Part shown: one piece after another, positions 1 to 7,948 of the stretch
How positions within the stretch are numbered: position 1 is the first letter of the stretch
Layout: the number at the start of each line of letters is the position of its first letter
The notes under the pieces: generated by a model
What the model was told of the DNA's origin: nothing
The model's database searches: none
The model's input: only the letters and a program-made list of their open reading frames with translations
Made by a program: the position numbers and the translations under genes
Assembly (NCBI GenBank): GCA_947448105.1
Contig: CANFNE010000013.1
Coordinates: 1 to 19,755, forward strand
From: Burkholderiales bacterium
GTDB taxonomy: Bacteria > Pseudomonadota > Gammaproteobacteria > Burkholderiales > Burkholderiaceae_C
Length of the DNA stretch: 19,755 bases
Direction of reading: 5' to 3'

Positions 1-415
1 AGTGGTGGAAGCCGGGCGCCTGCAAGGCTACTTTTTGAGCAGCTACACCGCGCGCAAACTGGGCATGCAAACCACGGGCAACGCTGGGGGCTCGCACAAC
101 CTGGTCTTGCGCTCGCGCCACACCCGCGCCGATGACGACCTCGACGCCATGATCCGCAAACTCGGCACCGGCCTGCTGGTTACCGAGCTGATGGGCCAGG
201 GCGTGAACTACGTCACCGGCGACTATTCGCGTGGCGCCAGTGGCTTTTGGGTCGAAAACGGCCAGATCGCCTATCCCGTCCACGAAATCACCATCGCGGG
301 CAATATGAAAACCATGCTGCGCGGCATCGAGGCGGTAGGTGCGGACGCCTACAACTACGGCGCCAAGACGGTGGGGTCTATTTTGGTGAACCGGATGAAG
401 GTGGCGGGGTCCTAA
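1..415 (+). CDS. pmbA: PmbA/TldE metalloprotease subunit, C-terminal part (5' end outside window)
   Basis: Only the last 137 or so residues are present; the reading frame is open to the left edge, so the start lies upstream. The segment carries the conserved PmbA/TldE C-terminal block: a GTGLLVTELMGQGVN stretch, then GDYSRGASGFWVENG, PVHEITIAGN and the ending SILVNRMKVAGS. TldE pairs with TldD in a cytoplasmic protease. In the family the catalytic HExxxH metal site belongs to TldD, and TldE lacks it. The complex is known for maturing ribosomally made peptides such as microcin B17 and for CcdA turnover. A weak hairpin terminator follows, shared with the convergent transporter gene. The family call is confident; the role in this organism is inferred. 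Confidence 0.95.
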   Translation, partial: VVEAGRLQGYFLSSYTARKLGMQTTGNAGGSHNLVLRSRHTRADDDLDAMIRKLGTGLLVTELMGQGVNYVTGDYSRGASGFWVENGQIAYPVHEITIAGNMKTMLRGIEAVGADAYNYGAKTVGSILVNRMKVAGS

Positions 416-479
416 GCCCGGCGAGGGGCGGCGGCTGCATTCGCCGCTTCGCAGCCCACAAAACAACCCGGCCCAACTT

Positions 480-503
480 CCAGCGTTTTTCCGCTGGGTT
501 TTA
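480..503 (+). terminator. Possible intrinsic terminator after pmbA
   Basis: A perfect 6-bp stem (CCAGCG at 480-485, CGCTGG at 492-497) with a 6-nt loop is followed on the plus strand by GTTTTAT. It lies 65 bases after the pmbA stop and touches the stop codon of the convergent MFS gene. The T-run is short, so the terminator is only moderately convincing. Confidence 0.45.
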
Positions 504-1706
504 TGGCTGGCGCAGAACGGGATAGCGGTGTACCAGCGCCCCAAATAGCGCCACGCCCAGCCACAGGCTGGCCGCAGCCGCCTGCAAGGCCAGGGAAAAG
601 CCCCGATGTGCGTCCCCGCTGGCGTTCAATAGCAAACCCACCAACAGCGGCCCGGCGATTTGGCCCAGTCCATAACTGGCCGTCAACAGCCCGATAAACG
701 CCGAGGCGTCCACCGGGCGCAGGCGGCGCACCTCTTGCAAGGCAAACATGGTGATGGCGGTAAACGGCAGACCAATCAAAAAGCTGCTCAGCGCAAAACC
801 CGCCAGCGTGGGCCACGCCAGGCTCAGCACCACGCCCAGCGCCTGCAGGGTGTAGCCGCCCATCAGCAGGTGGCGCCGGTCCCATTGCGCTGGAATGCGC
901 AGGGTCAGCAGCGCGCCCAAGCTCACGCCCACGCCAAACAGCGGCCAAAACAGGTCCAACCACACCGACCCGGCCAGCGACTGGCGCGCGATCAGGGGCA
1001 AAAAGGTGGCGGTGATGATGTAGCCAAAGCCCGCTAGCCCATAGGACAGCGCCAGGGTCGCCAAGGCCCCAGAGCCCGAACCGGCGGTTGTGTGGGACGG
1101 GGCCGCCTCTGGGGCCAAGTCGCCGCGCAACTGCGGCCACACCAGTGCCGTGAGCAGGAGGGCGAGCGCCGCAAAAGCCAGCCAGCCTGTGGCAGCACGC
1201 AGACCCGCAGCCACCAGGGCCGTGGCCGCCAGACCGCTGATGGTAATTCCCAGTCCCGGGCCCACGTAGATCAGCCCGGCTAAGCGCGGTGCGCCCAGGG
1301 CGGTGAGTTGCTGCAAACACCAGCCCGAGCTGTAGACAAACACCAGTGCACTGGCTACCCCAGCCAAAAAACGCCACAGCGGCCAAGCCGCCGCCCAGGG
1401 CAGGGCCATGCCCAGCGTCAGCAGCACGGTGGCCACCAGCCCCAGGCGAATGGCCCGGGTGTGCACCACCGGGCGCAGGCGCGGCCAGCGCGCCCGGGCC
1501 CAGGGCAGCAGCGCGCAGCCCATGGCGCCGAGCCAGTAGCCCAGGTAATTGGCAGTGGCCAGCCAGCTGGCTCCCGCCAAGCCCACCACGCCGTCGTGCA
1601 GCATCATGGGCAGCAGGGGCGTGAAGGCAAAGCGCCCGATGCCCATGGCCACGGCCAGCGCCACCATGCCGGTGGCTGCAATGGCAAAAGGAGGGCGAGG
1701 CTTCAT
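501..1706 (-). CDS. YbfB/YjiJ family MFS transporter
   Basis: A 401-aa polytopic membrane protein of the major facilitator superfamily, with about twelve hydrophobic segments along its length. The N-terminal signature AMGIGRFAFTPLLPMML (residues about 20-36) is typical of the YbfB/YjiJ subgroup, whose members are putative inner-membrane exporters or importers of unknown substrate. The start is ATG at 1706, giving the usual short basic N-terminus MKPRPPF. No strong Shine-Dalgarno is visible. It is convergent with pmbA and divergent from the gene at 1855. A GC-rich open frame in another phase over the same DNA is a shadow. The subgroup call is confident; no substrate can be inferred. Confidence 0.9.
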   Translation of the reverse strand: MKPRPPFAIAATGMVALAVAMGIGRFAFTPLLPMMLHDGVVGLAGASWLATANYLGYWLGAMGCALLPWARARWPRLRPVVHTRAIRLGLVATVLLTLGMALPWAAAWPLWRFLAGVASALVFVYSSGWCLQQLTALGAPRLAGLIYVGPGLGITISGLAATALVAAGLRAATGWLAFAALALLLTALVWPQLRGDLAPEAAPSHTTAGSGSGALATLALSYGLAGFGYIITATFLPLIARQSLAGSVWLDLFWPLFGVGVSLGALLTLRIPAQWDRRHLLMGGYTLQALGVVLSLAWPTLAGFALSSFLIGLPFTAITMFALQEVRRLRPVDASAFIGLLTASYGLGQIAGPLLVGLLLNASGDAHRGFSLALQAAAASLWLGVALFGALVHRYPVLRQP

Positions 1707-1854
1707 GGCCTGATTGTGCCGCCCGCTGCAGTGCGTTTGGCTTGGCGCCTTTCGCCAGGCGCGCTGTTGGGCGCGGGCGGAGCGCCCCGCAAGACCTTAC
1801 AAACCGCCGCCGCCGGGGTTTCACCCTAGGATGCGCCCGCCCTCATACCCGACC

Positions 1855-2724
1855 ATGAAGCTCCCCATCCGCACTTTGACCGCCAAGCCACCCGCCGCCG
1901 CCGCCCTGCGAACCGGCCCCCAACAGGCCAGGCCCGGCTTGGGTGAAGCGGCCCTGGCCCCCGCTGCCGCACCCCGCATCGTGCTGGTGCTGGGTAGCGC
2001 GGCGGACGCGATGGGCGCCCGTGCCTGGGCGCGCGCACCCTTTGCCACCGTGGTGGCGATTAACAACGCCTGGCAAATCCGCAGCGACTGGGACTACCTG
2101 ATCCACCCCGAAGATTTCCCGCGTGAGCGCTGGCCCGTGTCCTGCGACCCCCAAACCCAGACCATCGTTACCGCGGCAGACTACGTGCCCGTGCAAAACC
2201 GCTTTGGCGGCTTTGTCTATGCCGGGGGCACGATGGCGTTTACAGCGGCCTACTGGGCGCTGGGTGCCTTGCAACCCGACGTGATTGCGTTCATGGGCTG
2301 CGACATGGTCTATGGCAGCGGTACGATGACGCACTTTTATGGAAAGGGCGCTGCGGACCCGCTGCGCCAGGACGTGACGCTGCAAAGCCTGGAGGCCAAG
2401 TCCTTGCGCCTGCTGGCCCTGGCCGCGCAAGAAAACTGTGTATTGGTCAACCTGTCCGAACAGCCCCGCTCCCGCTTGGTCTACCCACGCAGCAGCACAG
2501 GTGACCTGGCGCAATGGTCGCGCTCGGATTGGCGCGCGCAACTGCAGCGGCAGCGCCTGCGCCTGGACCCGCTGGCGCTGCGCTGCGCCCTGCAACGTGA
2601 GTCCGAATTGGGCTATATGGTGCAGTCGGGCAGGTACTGGGAGGTGCGGTCCACGCTGGACGCGGGCAAGTTAAACGCGCTTGACCAGCAGTGGCTGGCC
2701 GTGGGCCAGACGCAAAGTGCCTAG
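1855..2724 (+). CDS. Conserved hypothetical protein, Rossmann-like nucleotide-binding fold
   Basis: This 289-aa protein is not a family I can name with certainty. After a low-complexity Ala/Pro leader of about 40 residues, a beta strand and glycine turn (RIVLVLGSAADA) begins a Rossmann-like domain. It is followed by VVAINNAW, an HPEDFP motif, YAGGTMAFTAAYWAL and a MGCDMVYGSGTMTHFYGKG block, then an Arg-rich C-terminal helix region. The pattern of N-terminal nucleotide-binding loop, GCD motif and THFYG motif recalls sialyltransferase-like and MptE-like cytoplasmic proteins, but this is only a resemblance. ATG 1855 is chosen; ATG 1831 is an in-frame alternative eight codons upstream, and neither has a clear Shine-Dalgarno. 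It is convergent with the small zinc-ribbon gene nine bases downstream. Confidence 0.75.
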   Translation: MKLPIRTLTAKPPAAAALRTGPQQARPGLGEAALAPAAAPRIVLVLGSAADAMGARAWARAPFATVVAINNAWQIRSDWDYLIHPEDFPRERWPVSCDPQTQTIVTAADYVPVQNRFGGFVYAGGTMAFTAAYWALGALQPDVIAFMGCDMVYGSGTMTHFYGKGAADPLRQDVTLQSLEAKSLRLLALAAQENCVLVNLSEQPRSRLVYPRSSTGDLAQWSRSDWRAQLQRQRLRLDPLALRCALQRESELGYMVQSGRYWEVRSTLDAGKLNALDQQWLAVGQTQSA

Positions 2725-2733
2725 AGACAGCGC

Positions 2734-2985
2734 TTAGGCTGCCGGATCGGCCGCTGGCGCCGGTGTGGGCGCGACTGCGGGCTTCGGGGGAGAGCAGTCG
2801 CCGCAGACGAACATGCTTTTGCCCGCCAGCTTTTTGAAAGATCCCAGAGAACGGGGTTTGTGCAGGCCGCATTTGGCGCAGCTCATGCTGGCATTGCCAG
2901 ACGATTGTGCAAAAGGGGAGCCGGAGGCGCGCGATCGATAGCGCAGCCCGTCGGCACTGATTTTTGTGGTGGTGTTGTCGCGCAT
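2734..2985 (-). CDS. Small zinc-ribbon protein, function unknown
   Basis: An 83-aa protein with two CxxC pairs (SCAKCGLHKPR and VCGDC) about 22 residues apart, the typical four-cysteine arrangement of a zinc ribbon. A basic linker lies between them (RSLGSFKKLAGKS) and a Pro/Ala-rich tail follows. The N-terminus MRDNTTTKISADGLRYRSR is polar and basic. The start is uncertain: ATG 2985 follows a G-rich stretch, while ATG 2994 (MGVMRDN) is also possible. It is transcribed in the same direction as acetoacetate-CoA ligase and lies 71 bases downstream of it. It may bind nucleic acid, as many single zinc ribbons do, but the sequence does not show this. Confidence 0.75.
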   Translation of the reverse strand: MRDNTTTKISADGLRYRSRASGSPFAQSSGNASMSCAKCGLHKPRSLGSFKKLAGKSMFVCGDCSPPKPAVAPTPAPAADPAA

Positions 2986-3056
2986 AACCCCCATTTTGCC
3001 GCTTTTATGGAAAGTTAGCAAAACGGGCCTCAGATTTCGCTGTTATTGCGGTGTGT

Positions 3057-5222
3057 TCAGCTTGCAGCGGCGCCCTCTGCGCTGGCTTGCACGTGCTGCT
3101 GCGCCATGCGCACATACCAGTCCAGGCAGCCCGGATTGGCCATGGCTTCTTTGTTCACCACTTTTTCCAGCGGGTGGCCGAGCATGAGCTTTTTGATCGG
3201 CAGCTCTTGTTTTTTGCCCGAAAGGGTGCGCGGAATTTCTGCTACTTGAAATATGGCGTTCGGCAAAAAGCGCGGGCTTAAGGCCTGGCGGATCGCTCCT
3301 TGGATGCGCGCAGTCAGCGCCGCATCCAGCGCCAGGCCCGGGCGCAACACCACAAACAGGGGCATATAGCTTTCGCGCCCCAGGTATTCCAGGTCCACCA
3401 CCATGCTGTCCATCACTTCGGGCAGGGCTTCCACCGCGCTGTAGATCTCGCTGGTGCCCATGCGCAGGCCGTGGCGGTTGATGGTGGCATCGCTGCGGCC
3501 AAAGATCACGCAGCCGTAGCCCCCGCCTTGGGCGTTGTCCGTCCCTTTGGCATTTCCAATCCGCAGCCAGTCGCCATGGCGCCAGACGCCGCCCGTCTCA
3601 GGGCCTTGGTCGCCGCCGCCGGGCTTGCGGCCGTGGCCTGGCGGGTACATCTCAAAATAACTCGCCAGGTAGCGCGCGTTGGCCGTGTCGCCCCAAAAAT
3701 ACAGGGGCATGGACGGGATGGGCTGGGTGCAGACCAGCTCGCCCACTTCGCCCAGCACCGGGTCGCCGGCCTCGTTCCAGGCTTCGACGGCGCAGCCCAA
3801 GAGCCGGCATTGCATGACGCCGGGCGCTTGTGGCAGCTCGCGGTTGCCGCCAATAAAGGCGCCGCAAAAGTCGGTGCCGCCCGAGATATTGCACCACCAG
3901 ATGTCAAAGTCGGATTGCGCCGGGTCAGATTGCTGGTGCATGCGGCGAAATTGTTCGGTGCCCCAGATTTGTGTCTCAGGCGCCAGCGGCGAGCCAGTGG
4001 TTCCCAGCGCGCGCACGTGGCTGAGGTCGCCCAGCGTGGCCAGGTCGAGCCCGGCTTTTTGGCAGTTGGCGAAAAACGCCGCGCCCGCGCCAAAAAAGGT
4101 GACGCCCGTCTCAGCGGCAAAGCGCCACAGCGTGCCCCAGTCCGGCCGGTCCTTGTCGCCGGCGGGGTTGCCGTCGTAAATGACGCAGGTGGTGCCGTTG
4201 AGCAGGCCGCTGAGCTGCGCGTTCCACATAACCCAGCCGGTGGAGCTGTACCAGTGGTAGCGCTCGCCCAAGCTGTTGGGGTGGTAGCTGCAGCCAATGT
4301 CGTTGTGCAAAATTTTGAGCGCCAGCGCCACGATCACCGTGCCGCCGTGTCCATGGACGATGGGCTTGGGCAGGCCGGTGGTGCCGCTGGAATACACAAT
4401 CCACAGCGGGTGGTCGAACGGCAGCCACAGGGGCGCAAATGCGGCCACCGCAGCACCATCGCGGGCGGTGGTGTGCACCAGGGGTGTGGCTTCCGTTACG
4501 GCGCCCGCAGGGTCGAGACCGCCCAAGTTGTGGTGCACGATGAGGTGCTGCACGCTGGGGAGCGCGGCGCGCAGCTCCTGCACCACGGCGCGGCGGTCCA
4601 GGTCGCGCCCGGCGTAGCGCACGCCGTCCACCGCGATCAATATCTTGGGCTCAATTTGCCTGAATCGGTCAAGCACCGCTGCCGTGCCCATGTCGGGGGC
4701 GCAAATGCTCCACACGCCGCCCAGCGACACCGTGGCCAAAAACGCCACCATGGCCTCGGGAATATTGGGCAAATAGGCGGCCACACGGTCGCCCGGTTGC
4801 AGGCCTTGGGCTTGCAAGTGCAGCGCCATGGACGCGACCTGGCGGCGCAGCTCGGGCCAGCTGAGTTCCTGGTGGTCGCCGCGCTCGTTGCGCGAGACCA
4901 GCGCGGGCAAACCGGCCGCATGCGCTGCGTCCACGTGGCGCAGCACCTGGTGGGCGTAATTGGTCTGCGCACCCACAAACCACTGCGCCCCGGGCATGAC
5001 GTTGTCTTGCAGCACCGCGCTGTGGGGCGTAGGCGATTGCAGCTCAAAGTAGTCCCAGATGCTTTGCCAAAACGCGTCCAGATCGGTCACCGACCACTCC
5101 CACAGCGCCTGGTAATCGGCAAAGCCCAGGCCGCGCTGTGCTTGCAGCCAGTCCTGGTAAAGCCTGATTTGTGGCACATAGGGAGCGCAGAGCGCGCTTG
5201 TGGTCGGAAGAGATGCATTCAT
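3057..5222 (-). CDS. Acetoacetate-CoA ligase (acetoacetyl-CoA synthetase)
   Basis: A 721-aa ANL-superfamily adenylate-forming enzyme that activates acetoacetate to acetoacetyl-CoA (EC 6.2.1.16), linking ketone-body and PHB breakdown to central metabolism. The N-terminal ACS-type region (WEWSVTDLDAFWQSIWDYF) starts near residue 45. The ATP-binding P-loop IVYSSGTTGLPKPIVHGHGG lies near residues 270-290, the hinge motif GRSDATINRHGLRMGTSEIY near 570-590, and the C-terminal PRTLSGKKQELPIKKLM with the catalytic lysine near 665-680. Length is slightly above the usual 650-680. ATG 5222 is chosen over an in-frame GTG at 5228. It is divergent from the amidase operon, and a dyad lies 11-37 bp upstream of its start. 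A long antisense frame across this gene is a GC artefact. Confidence 0.96.
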   Translation of the reverse strand: MNASLPTTSALCAPYVPQIRLYQDWLQAQRGLGFADYQALWEWSVTDLDAFWQSIWDYFELQSPTPHSAVLQDNVMPGAQWFVGAQTNYAHQVLRHVDAAHAAGLPALVSRNERGDHQELSWPELRRQVASMALHLQAQGLQPGDRVAAYLPNIPEAMVAFLATVSLGGVWSICAPDMGTAAVLDRFRQIEPKILIAVDGVRYAGRDLDRRAVVQELRAALPSVQHLIVHHNLGGLDPAGAVTEATPLVHTTARDGAAVAAFAPLWLPFDHPLWIVYSSGTTGLPKPIVHGHGGTVIVALALKILHNDIGCSYHPNSLGERYHWYSSTGWVMWNAQLSGLLNGTTCVIYDGNPAGDKDRPDWGTLWRFAAETGVTFFGAGAAFFANCQKAGLDLATLGDLSHVRALGTTGSPLAPETQIWGTEQFRRMHQQSDPAQSDFDIWWCNISGGTDFCGAFIGGNRELPQAPGVMQCRLLGCAVEAWNEAGDPVLGEVGELVCTQPIPSMPLYFWGDTANARYLASYFEMYPPGHGRKPGGGDQGPETGGVWRHGDWLRIGNAKGTDNAQGGGYGCVIFGRSDATINRHGLRMGTSEIYSAVEALPEVMDSMVVDLEYLGRESYMPLFVVLRPGLALDAALTARIQGAIRQALSPRFLPNAIFQVAEIPRTLSGKKQELPIKKLMLGHPLEKVVNKEAMANPGCLDWYVRMAQQHVQASAEGAAAS

Positions 5223-5232
5223 GCGCACGAGC

Positions 5233-5259
5233 CTAACAGCGCCTTTGGTGGCGCGTTAG
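5233..5259. promoter_or_regulatory. Inverted repeat in the divergent promoter region
   Basis: CTAAC-A-GCGCC at 5233-5243 pairs with GGCGCGTTAG at 5250-5259 around a 6-nt loop, giving ten base pairs with a single bulged base. It sits just upstream of the acetoacetate-CoA ligase ATG on the minus strand. It could be a repressor operator or a hairpin in the ligase leader. Confidence 0.45.
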
Positions 5260-5303
5260 TGTGGAAATCCCGCACCGCGATGGCGTGCACAATTTCGACT
5301 TTT

Positions 5304-5318
5304 TGGCCCACTAGTTGC
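5304..5318 (+). promoter_or_regulatory. Candidate sigma-54 promoter for the amidase operon
   Basis: TGGCCCACTAGTTGC matches the -24/-12 pattern TGGC-N7-TTGC, with exact GG-N10-GC spacing (GG 5305-5306, GC 5317-5318). Two positions of the -24 box differ from the TGGCAC consensus. The predicted transcription start, near 5330, falls two bases before the ATG at 5332. Confidence 0.55.
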
Positions 5319-5331
5319 TTAAAGGATGGCT

Positions 5332-6732
5332 ATGACTCTCAATATTGGTGCAAAACCCCTGGACGGTCTGTTGAATGCACCGGCAACGGGCGTGCAGGAT
5401 TTGCATGCGGCCTACCAGCGTCGCCAGCTGCGGCCTTCGCAGGTGGTAGAGCGTTCGCTAGAGCTGGCGCGCACCAGCGAGCCTGGCCTGTTTACCTGTC
5501 TGCTGGAAGAACGCGCGCTGGCCGAGGCCCGCGCCAGCGACGCGCGCTGGGACGCCGGGCGGCCACTGGGCCCCTTGGACGGCGTGCCCGTGGTCTGGAA
5601 AGACCTGTTCGACGTGCAAGGTACGCCCACCACGGCGGGCTCGCAGACGCGGCGCCACGCTGCGGTGGCGGCTGAGGATGCGTTTGCAGTGCAGCGCCTG
5701 GCCGCGCACGGCTGCGTCAGCCTGGGCAAGGTGGGTTTGAGCGAATTTGCCTATTCCGGCCTGGGCCTGAACCCGCACTTTGGCACGCCCATCAACCGCG
5801 CCAGCGTCGATGGCCACCGCGCGCCGGGCGGCTCGTCCAGCGGCTCGGCGGTGGCGGTGGCCGCGCACATGGCCTGGATTGGCATGGGCACCGACACTGG
5901 CGGATCGGTGCGCGTGCCCGCTGCGTTCAACGGCCTGGTGGGTTTTAAGCCGTCTATCGGGCACTTTGACAAGCGCGGGGTCTTCCCCTTATCGCAAACA
6001 CTCGACGTGCCCGGCCCCATGGCCCAGACGGTGCAAGACTGCGCCTGGGTGGACGCGGCGCTGCGCGGCCAGCCCTTGCAGCCCTTGCAAGCCAGCGCAG
6101 TCCATGGCCTGGCGTTTGTGGTGCCTATCAACCTGGTGTTTGACGGCATCGAGCCCGAAGTGCGCACTGTGTTTGAGCAACTGCTGGAGCGCCTGCGCGC
6201 TGCGGGTGCGCGCATCGTGCACCGGCATATCCCCGCGTTTGACGAACTCGCGGCGCTCACCGCGCGCCACGGCACCATCGCGGCGGCTGAGGGTTATTTC
6301 TTTCACCAGGCGCTGGTGGATGGCGCGCAGGCCAGTGCCATTGACCGGCGCGTGCTGGCCCGCCTGGTACGCGGCAAAACCATGTCCGCCATTGACTTGC
6401 TCAGCCTGCAGGCCGCCCATGTGCGCCTGCGCCACGAATGCGCGGCGCTCTTGGGCGACGCCTGGATGCTTTGCCCCACGGTAGTGCACGTGGCGCCTTT
6501 GGTGGCGCCGCTGGAGGCGGACGACGAGCTGTTTCACCGCACCAATTTGCGCACCCTGCAAAACACCTTGCCCGGCAACTTTGCCGACCTGTGTGGCGTG
6601 AGCCTGCCCATGGGCACGGGTGCGGCTGGTATGCCCTTGGGCGTGCTGGTGTCGGGTGCAGCCGGGCGTGATGCGGCGCTGCTTGCAGCCGCGGCCGGCG
6701 TGGAGCAACTGCTCGCGGCCAAGGATTCATAG
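5332..6732 (+). CDS. Amidase signature (AS) family hydrolase
   Basis: A 466-aa cytoplasmic amidase-signature enzyme that hydrolyses an amide bond. The full Ser-cisSer-Lys triad is present: Lys90 in VVWKDLFDV, cis-Ser168 in PGGSSSGSAVAVA and nucleophile Ser192 in GTDTGGSVRVPAAFNG. The 24-residue gap between the two serines is the family norm. Overall it resembles AtzE/GatA/HpxY-type amidases rather than the two-domain allophanate hydrolases. ATG 5332 is preferred because AAGGA at 5322-5326 lies five bases upstream; an in-frame ATG at 5326 would add two residues. It opens the plus-strand operon and is followed after 22 bases by the PgdA-like gene. With the racemase and HpxW-like genes further on, it suggests release of ammonia from an amide or ureide. 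The substrate is unknown. Confidence 0.93.
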   Translation: MTLNIGAKPLDGLLNAPATGVQDLHAAYQRRQLRPSQVVERSLELARTSEPGLFTCLLEERALAEARASDARWDAGRPLGPLDGVPVVWKDLFDVQGTPTTAGSQTRRHAAVAAEDAFAVQRLAAHGCVSLGKVGLSEFAYSGLGLNPHFGTPINRASVDGHRAPGGSSSGSAVAVAAHMAWIGMGTDTGGSVRVPAAFNGLVGFKPSIGHFDKRGVFPLSQTLDVPGPMAQTVQDCAWVDAALRGQPLQPLQASAVHGLAFVVPINLVFDGIEPEVRTVFEQLLERLRAAGARIVHRHIPAFDELAALTARHGTIAAAEGYFFHQALVDGAQASAIDRRVLARLVRGKTMSAIDLLSLQAAHVRLRHECAALLGDAWMLCPTVVHVAPLVAPLEADDELFHRTNLRTLQNTLPGNFADLCGVSLPMGTGAAGMPLGVLVSGAAGRDAALLAAAAGVEQLLAAKDS

Positions 6733-6754
6733 GTTTTTTTTCAAGGAGATGGTG

Positions 6755-7639
6755 ATGGCTAAGGAAATCTTGTGTGGTTTTGGGGTGGACGTGGATGCGG
6801 TGGCCGGTTGGCTGGGCTCGTATGGCGGTGAGGATTCACCCGACGATATTTCGCGCGGCCTATTTGCGGGCGAGGTAGGTTCGCCCCGCTTGCTCCAGCT
6901 CTTTGAGCGCATGGGCATCAAGACCACCTGGTTTATTCCTGGCCATTCGATTGAAACCTTTCCCGCGCAAATGAAGGCCGTAGCCGACGCGGGCCACGAG
7001 ATTGGCATCCACGGCTATTCGCATGAAAACCCGATTGCCATGACCCCGGCGCAAGAAGAAGCGGTGCTCGACAAGTGCATTGCGCTGGTCGAGCAGCTCT
7101 CGGGCAAGCGCCCCACGGGCTATGTGGCGCCGTGGTGGGAATTTTCCAAAGTGACCAACGAGCTGCTGGTGAAAAAAGGCATCAAGTACGACCATTCGCT
7201 GATGCATAACGACTTTTCGCCCTACTACGTGCGCGTGGGCGATAGCTGGACGCCGATTGACTACGGTAAAAAGCCCGCCGATTGGATGGTGCCCCTGCAG
7301 CGCGGCACCGAGACCGACCTGATCGAAATCCCCGCTAACTGGTACCTCGACGACCTGCCGCCCATGATGTTCATCAAAAAATCGCCCAACAGCCACGGCT
7401 TTGTGAACCCGCGCGATATTGAACAAATGTGGCGCGACCAGTTTGACTGGGTCTACCGCGAAATGGACTACGCCGTGTTTCCCATCACCATCCACCCTGA
7501 CGTGGCCGGCCGCCCCCAGGTGCTGCTGATGCTTGAGCGCTTGTTTGCCTATATCAAGTCGCACCCGGGCGTGCGCTTTGTGACCATGGACGAAATGGCC
7601 AACGACTTTGCGGCGCGCCACCCGCGCGCCAAGGCCTGA
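6755..7639 (+). CDS. Polysaccharide deacetylase family protein, Helicobacter pylori PgdA-like (CE4)
   Basis: A 294-aa protein strikingly like H. pylori HP0310/PgdA, which is nearly the same length. Shared blocks include VDVDAVAGWLGSYGGEDSP, DISRGLFAGEVG, HEIGIHGYSHENPIAM, GYVAPWWEFS, YDHSLMHNDFSPYYVRVGDSW and WYLDDLPPMMFIKKSPNSHG. CE4 metal-site residues sit at Asp12/Asp14 and His86/His90, the positions known from the H. pylori enzyme. There is no signal peptide, so it acts in the cytoplasm, which suits hydrolysis of a small C-N compound better than of the cell wall. The H. pylori protein is linked to peptidoglycan deacetylation genetically, though its direct substrate has been unclear. ATG 6755 has an ideal AAGGAG six bases upstream; ATG 6749 is the alternative. 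A T8 tract separates it from the amidase stop. Confidence 0.92.
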   Translation: MAKEILCGFGVDVDAVAGWLGSYGGEDSPDDISRGLFAGEVGSPRLLQLFERMGIKTTWFIPGHSIETFPAQMKAVADAGHEIGIHGYSHENPIAMTPAQEEAVLDKCIALVEQLSGKRPTGYVAPWWEFSKVTNELLVKKGIKYDHSLMHNDFSPYYVRVGDSWTPIDYGKKPADWMVPLQRGTETDLIEIPANWYLDDLPPMMFIKKSPNSHGFVNPRDIEQMWRDQFDWVYREMDYAVFPITIHPDVAGRPQVLLMLERLFAYIKSHPGVRFVTMDEMANDFAARHPRAKA

Positions 7640-7648
7640 AAGTAGCGC

Positions 7649-7948
7649 ATGTGCGGCGTATGCGGCTCGCTGGGCGGTGAAGAGCACTGGAGTAGCGGCG
7701 CGGGGCGCATCCAGGGCGACAGCGCCCCTACGCGCCGCGCCGAGCGGGCCCGGCGCATTCGGGTCATCAACCGCGCGCTCATGCCCTTGCGCGTGACCGT
7801 GAGTGACTGGCAAGGGCGGCTCTATGTGGTGGCCGGCCCCACCGGCAAACACATGGTGGTCGATAGCCTGCCCCACATCTGGCAGGCGGCGCAAGAAATC
7901 ACCGGCCGCAGCCTGGATCCGCTCGCACCTGCTGTCCTCGCCGCATGA
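7649..7948 (+). CDS. Small CxxC protein coupled to a G3E GTPase
   Basis: A 99-aa protein beginning MCGVCGSLGGEEHW, with a CxxC pair at positions 2 and 5. A basic segment follows (RRAERARRIRVINRAL), then a beta-rich domain (VTVSDWQGRLYVVAGPTGKHMVVDSL) and a helical end. I know no characterised function. Starting directly at the CxxC suggests that the two cysteines, perhaps with the nearby His13, could bind a metal or be redox active. The gene starts 9 bases after the PgdA-like stop, and its TGA overlaps the next ATG in an ATGA junction, so it is translationally coupled to the COG0523-type GTPase. A role as adaptor or partner of that GTPase in loading metal into the adjacent hydrolase is inference. 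Confidence 0.85.
   Translation: MCGVCGSLGGEEHWSSGAGRIQGDSAPTRRAERARRIRVINRALMPLRVTVSDWQGRLYVVAGPTGKHMVVDSLPHIWQAAQEITGRSLDPLAPAVLAA

Noticed and set aside
1745..1762. GCGCCT/AGGCGC inverted repeat between the MFS gene and the Rossmann-like gene.
   Set aside because: It is a short GC-only stem without a T-run or any relation to a start, and is expected by chance in DNA of this composition.
412..1824. A 470-codon minus-strand frame overlapping the MFS gene.
   Set aside because: It is an out-of-phase shadow of the real transporter frame, Gly/Ala/Arg-rich and without the hydrophobic periodicity of the genuine product.
5172..5186. TGGCACATAGGGAGC, another GG-N10-GC arrangement.
   Set aside because: The -12 part reads GAGC instead of TTGC, and it lies inside the acetoacetate-CoA ligase coding sequence with no gene start just downstream.
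5271..5287. GCACCGCGATGGCG as an NtrC-like site before the amidase promoter.
   Set aside because: The right half deviates strongly from TGGTGCA, and the site would be only about 50 bp from the start, closer than normal enhancer sites.
3300..5675. A very long open frame on the plus strand (nearly 800 codons).
   Set aside because: It lies antisense to acetoacetate-CoA ligase and runs into the amidase. Its translation is a Gln/Ala/His/Arg-rich low-complexity mirror typical of GC-rich DNA, and it matches no family.
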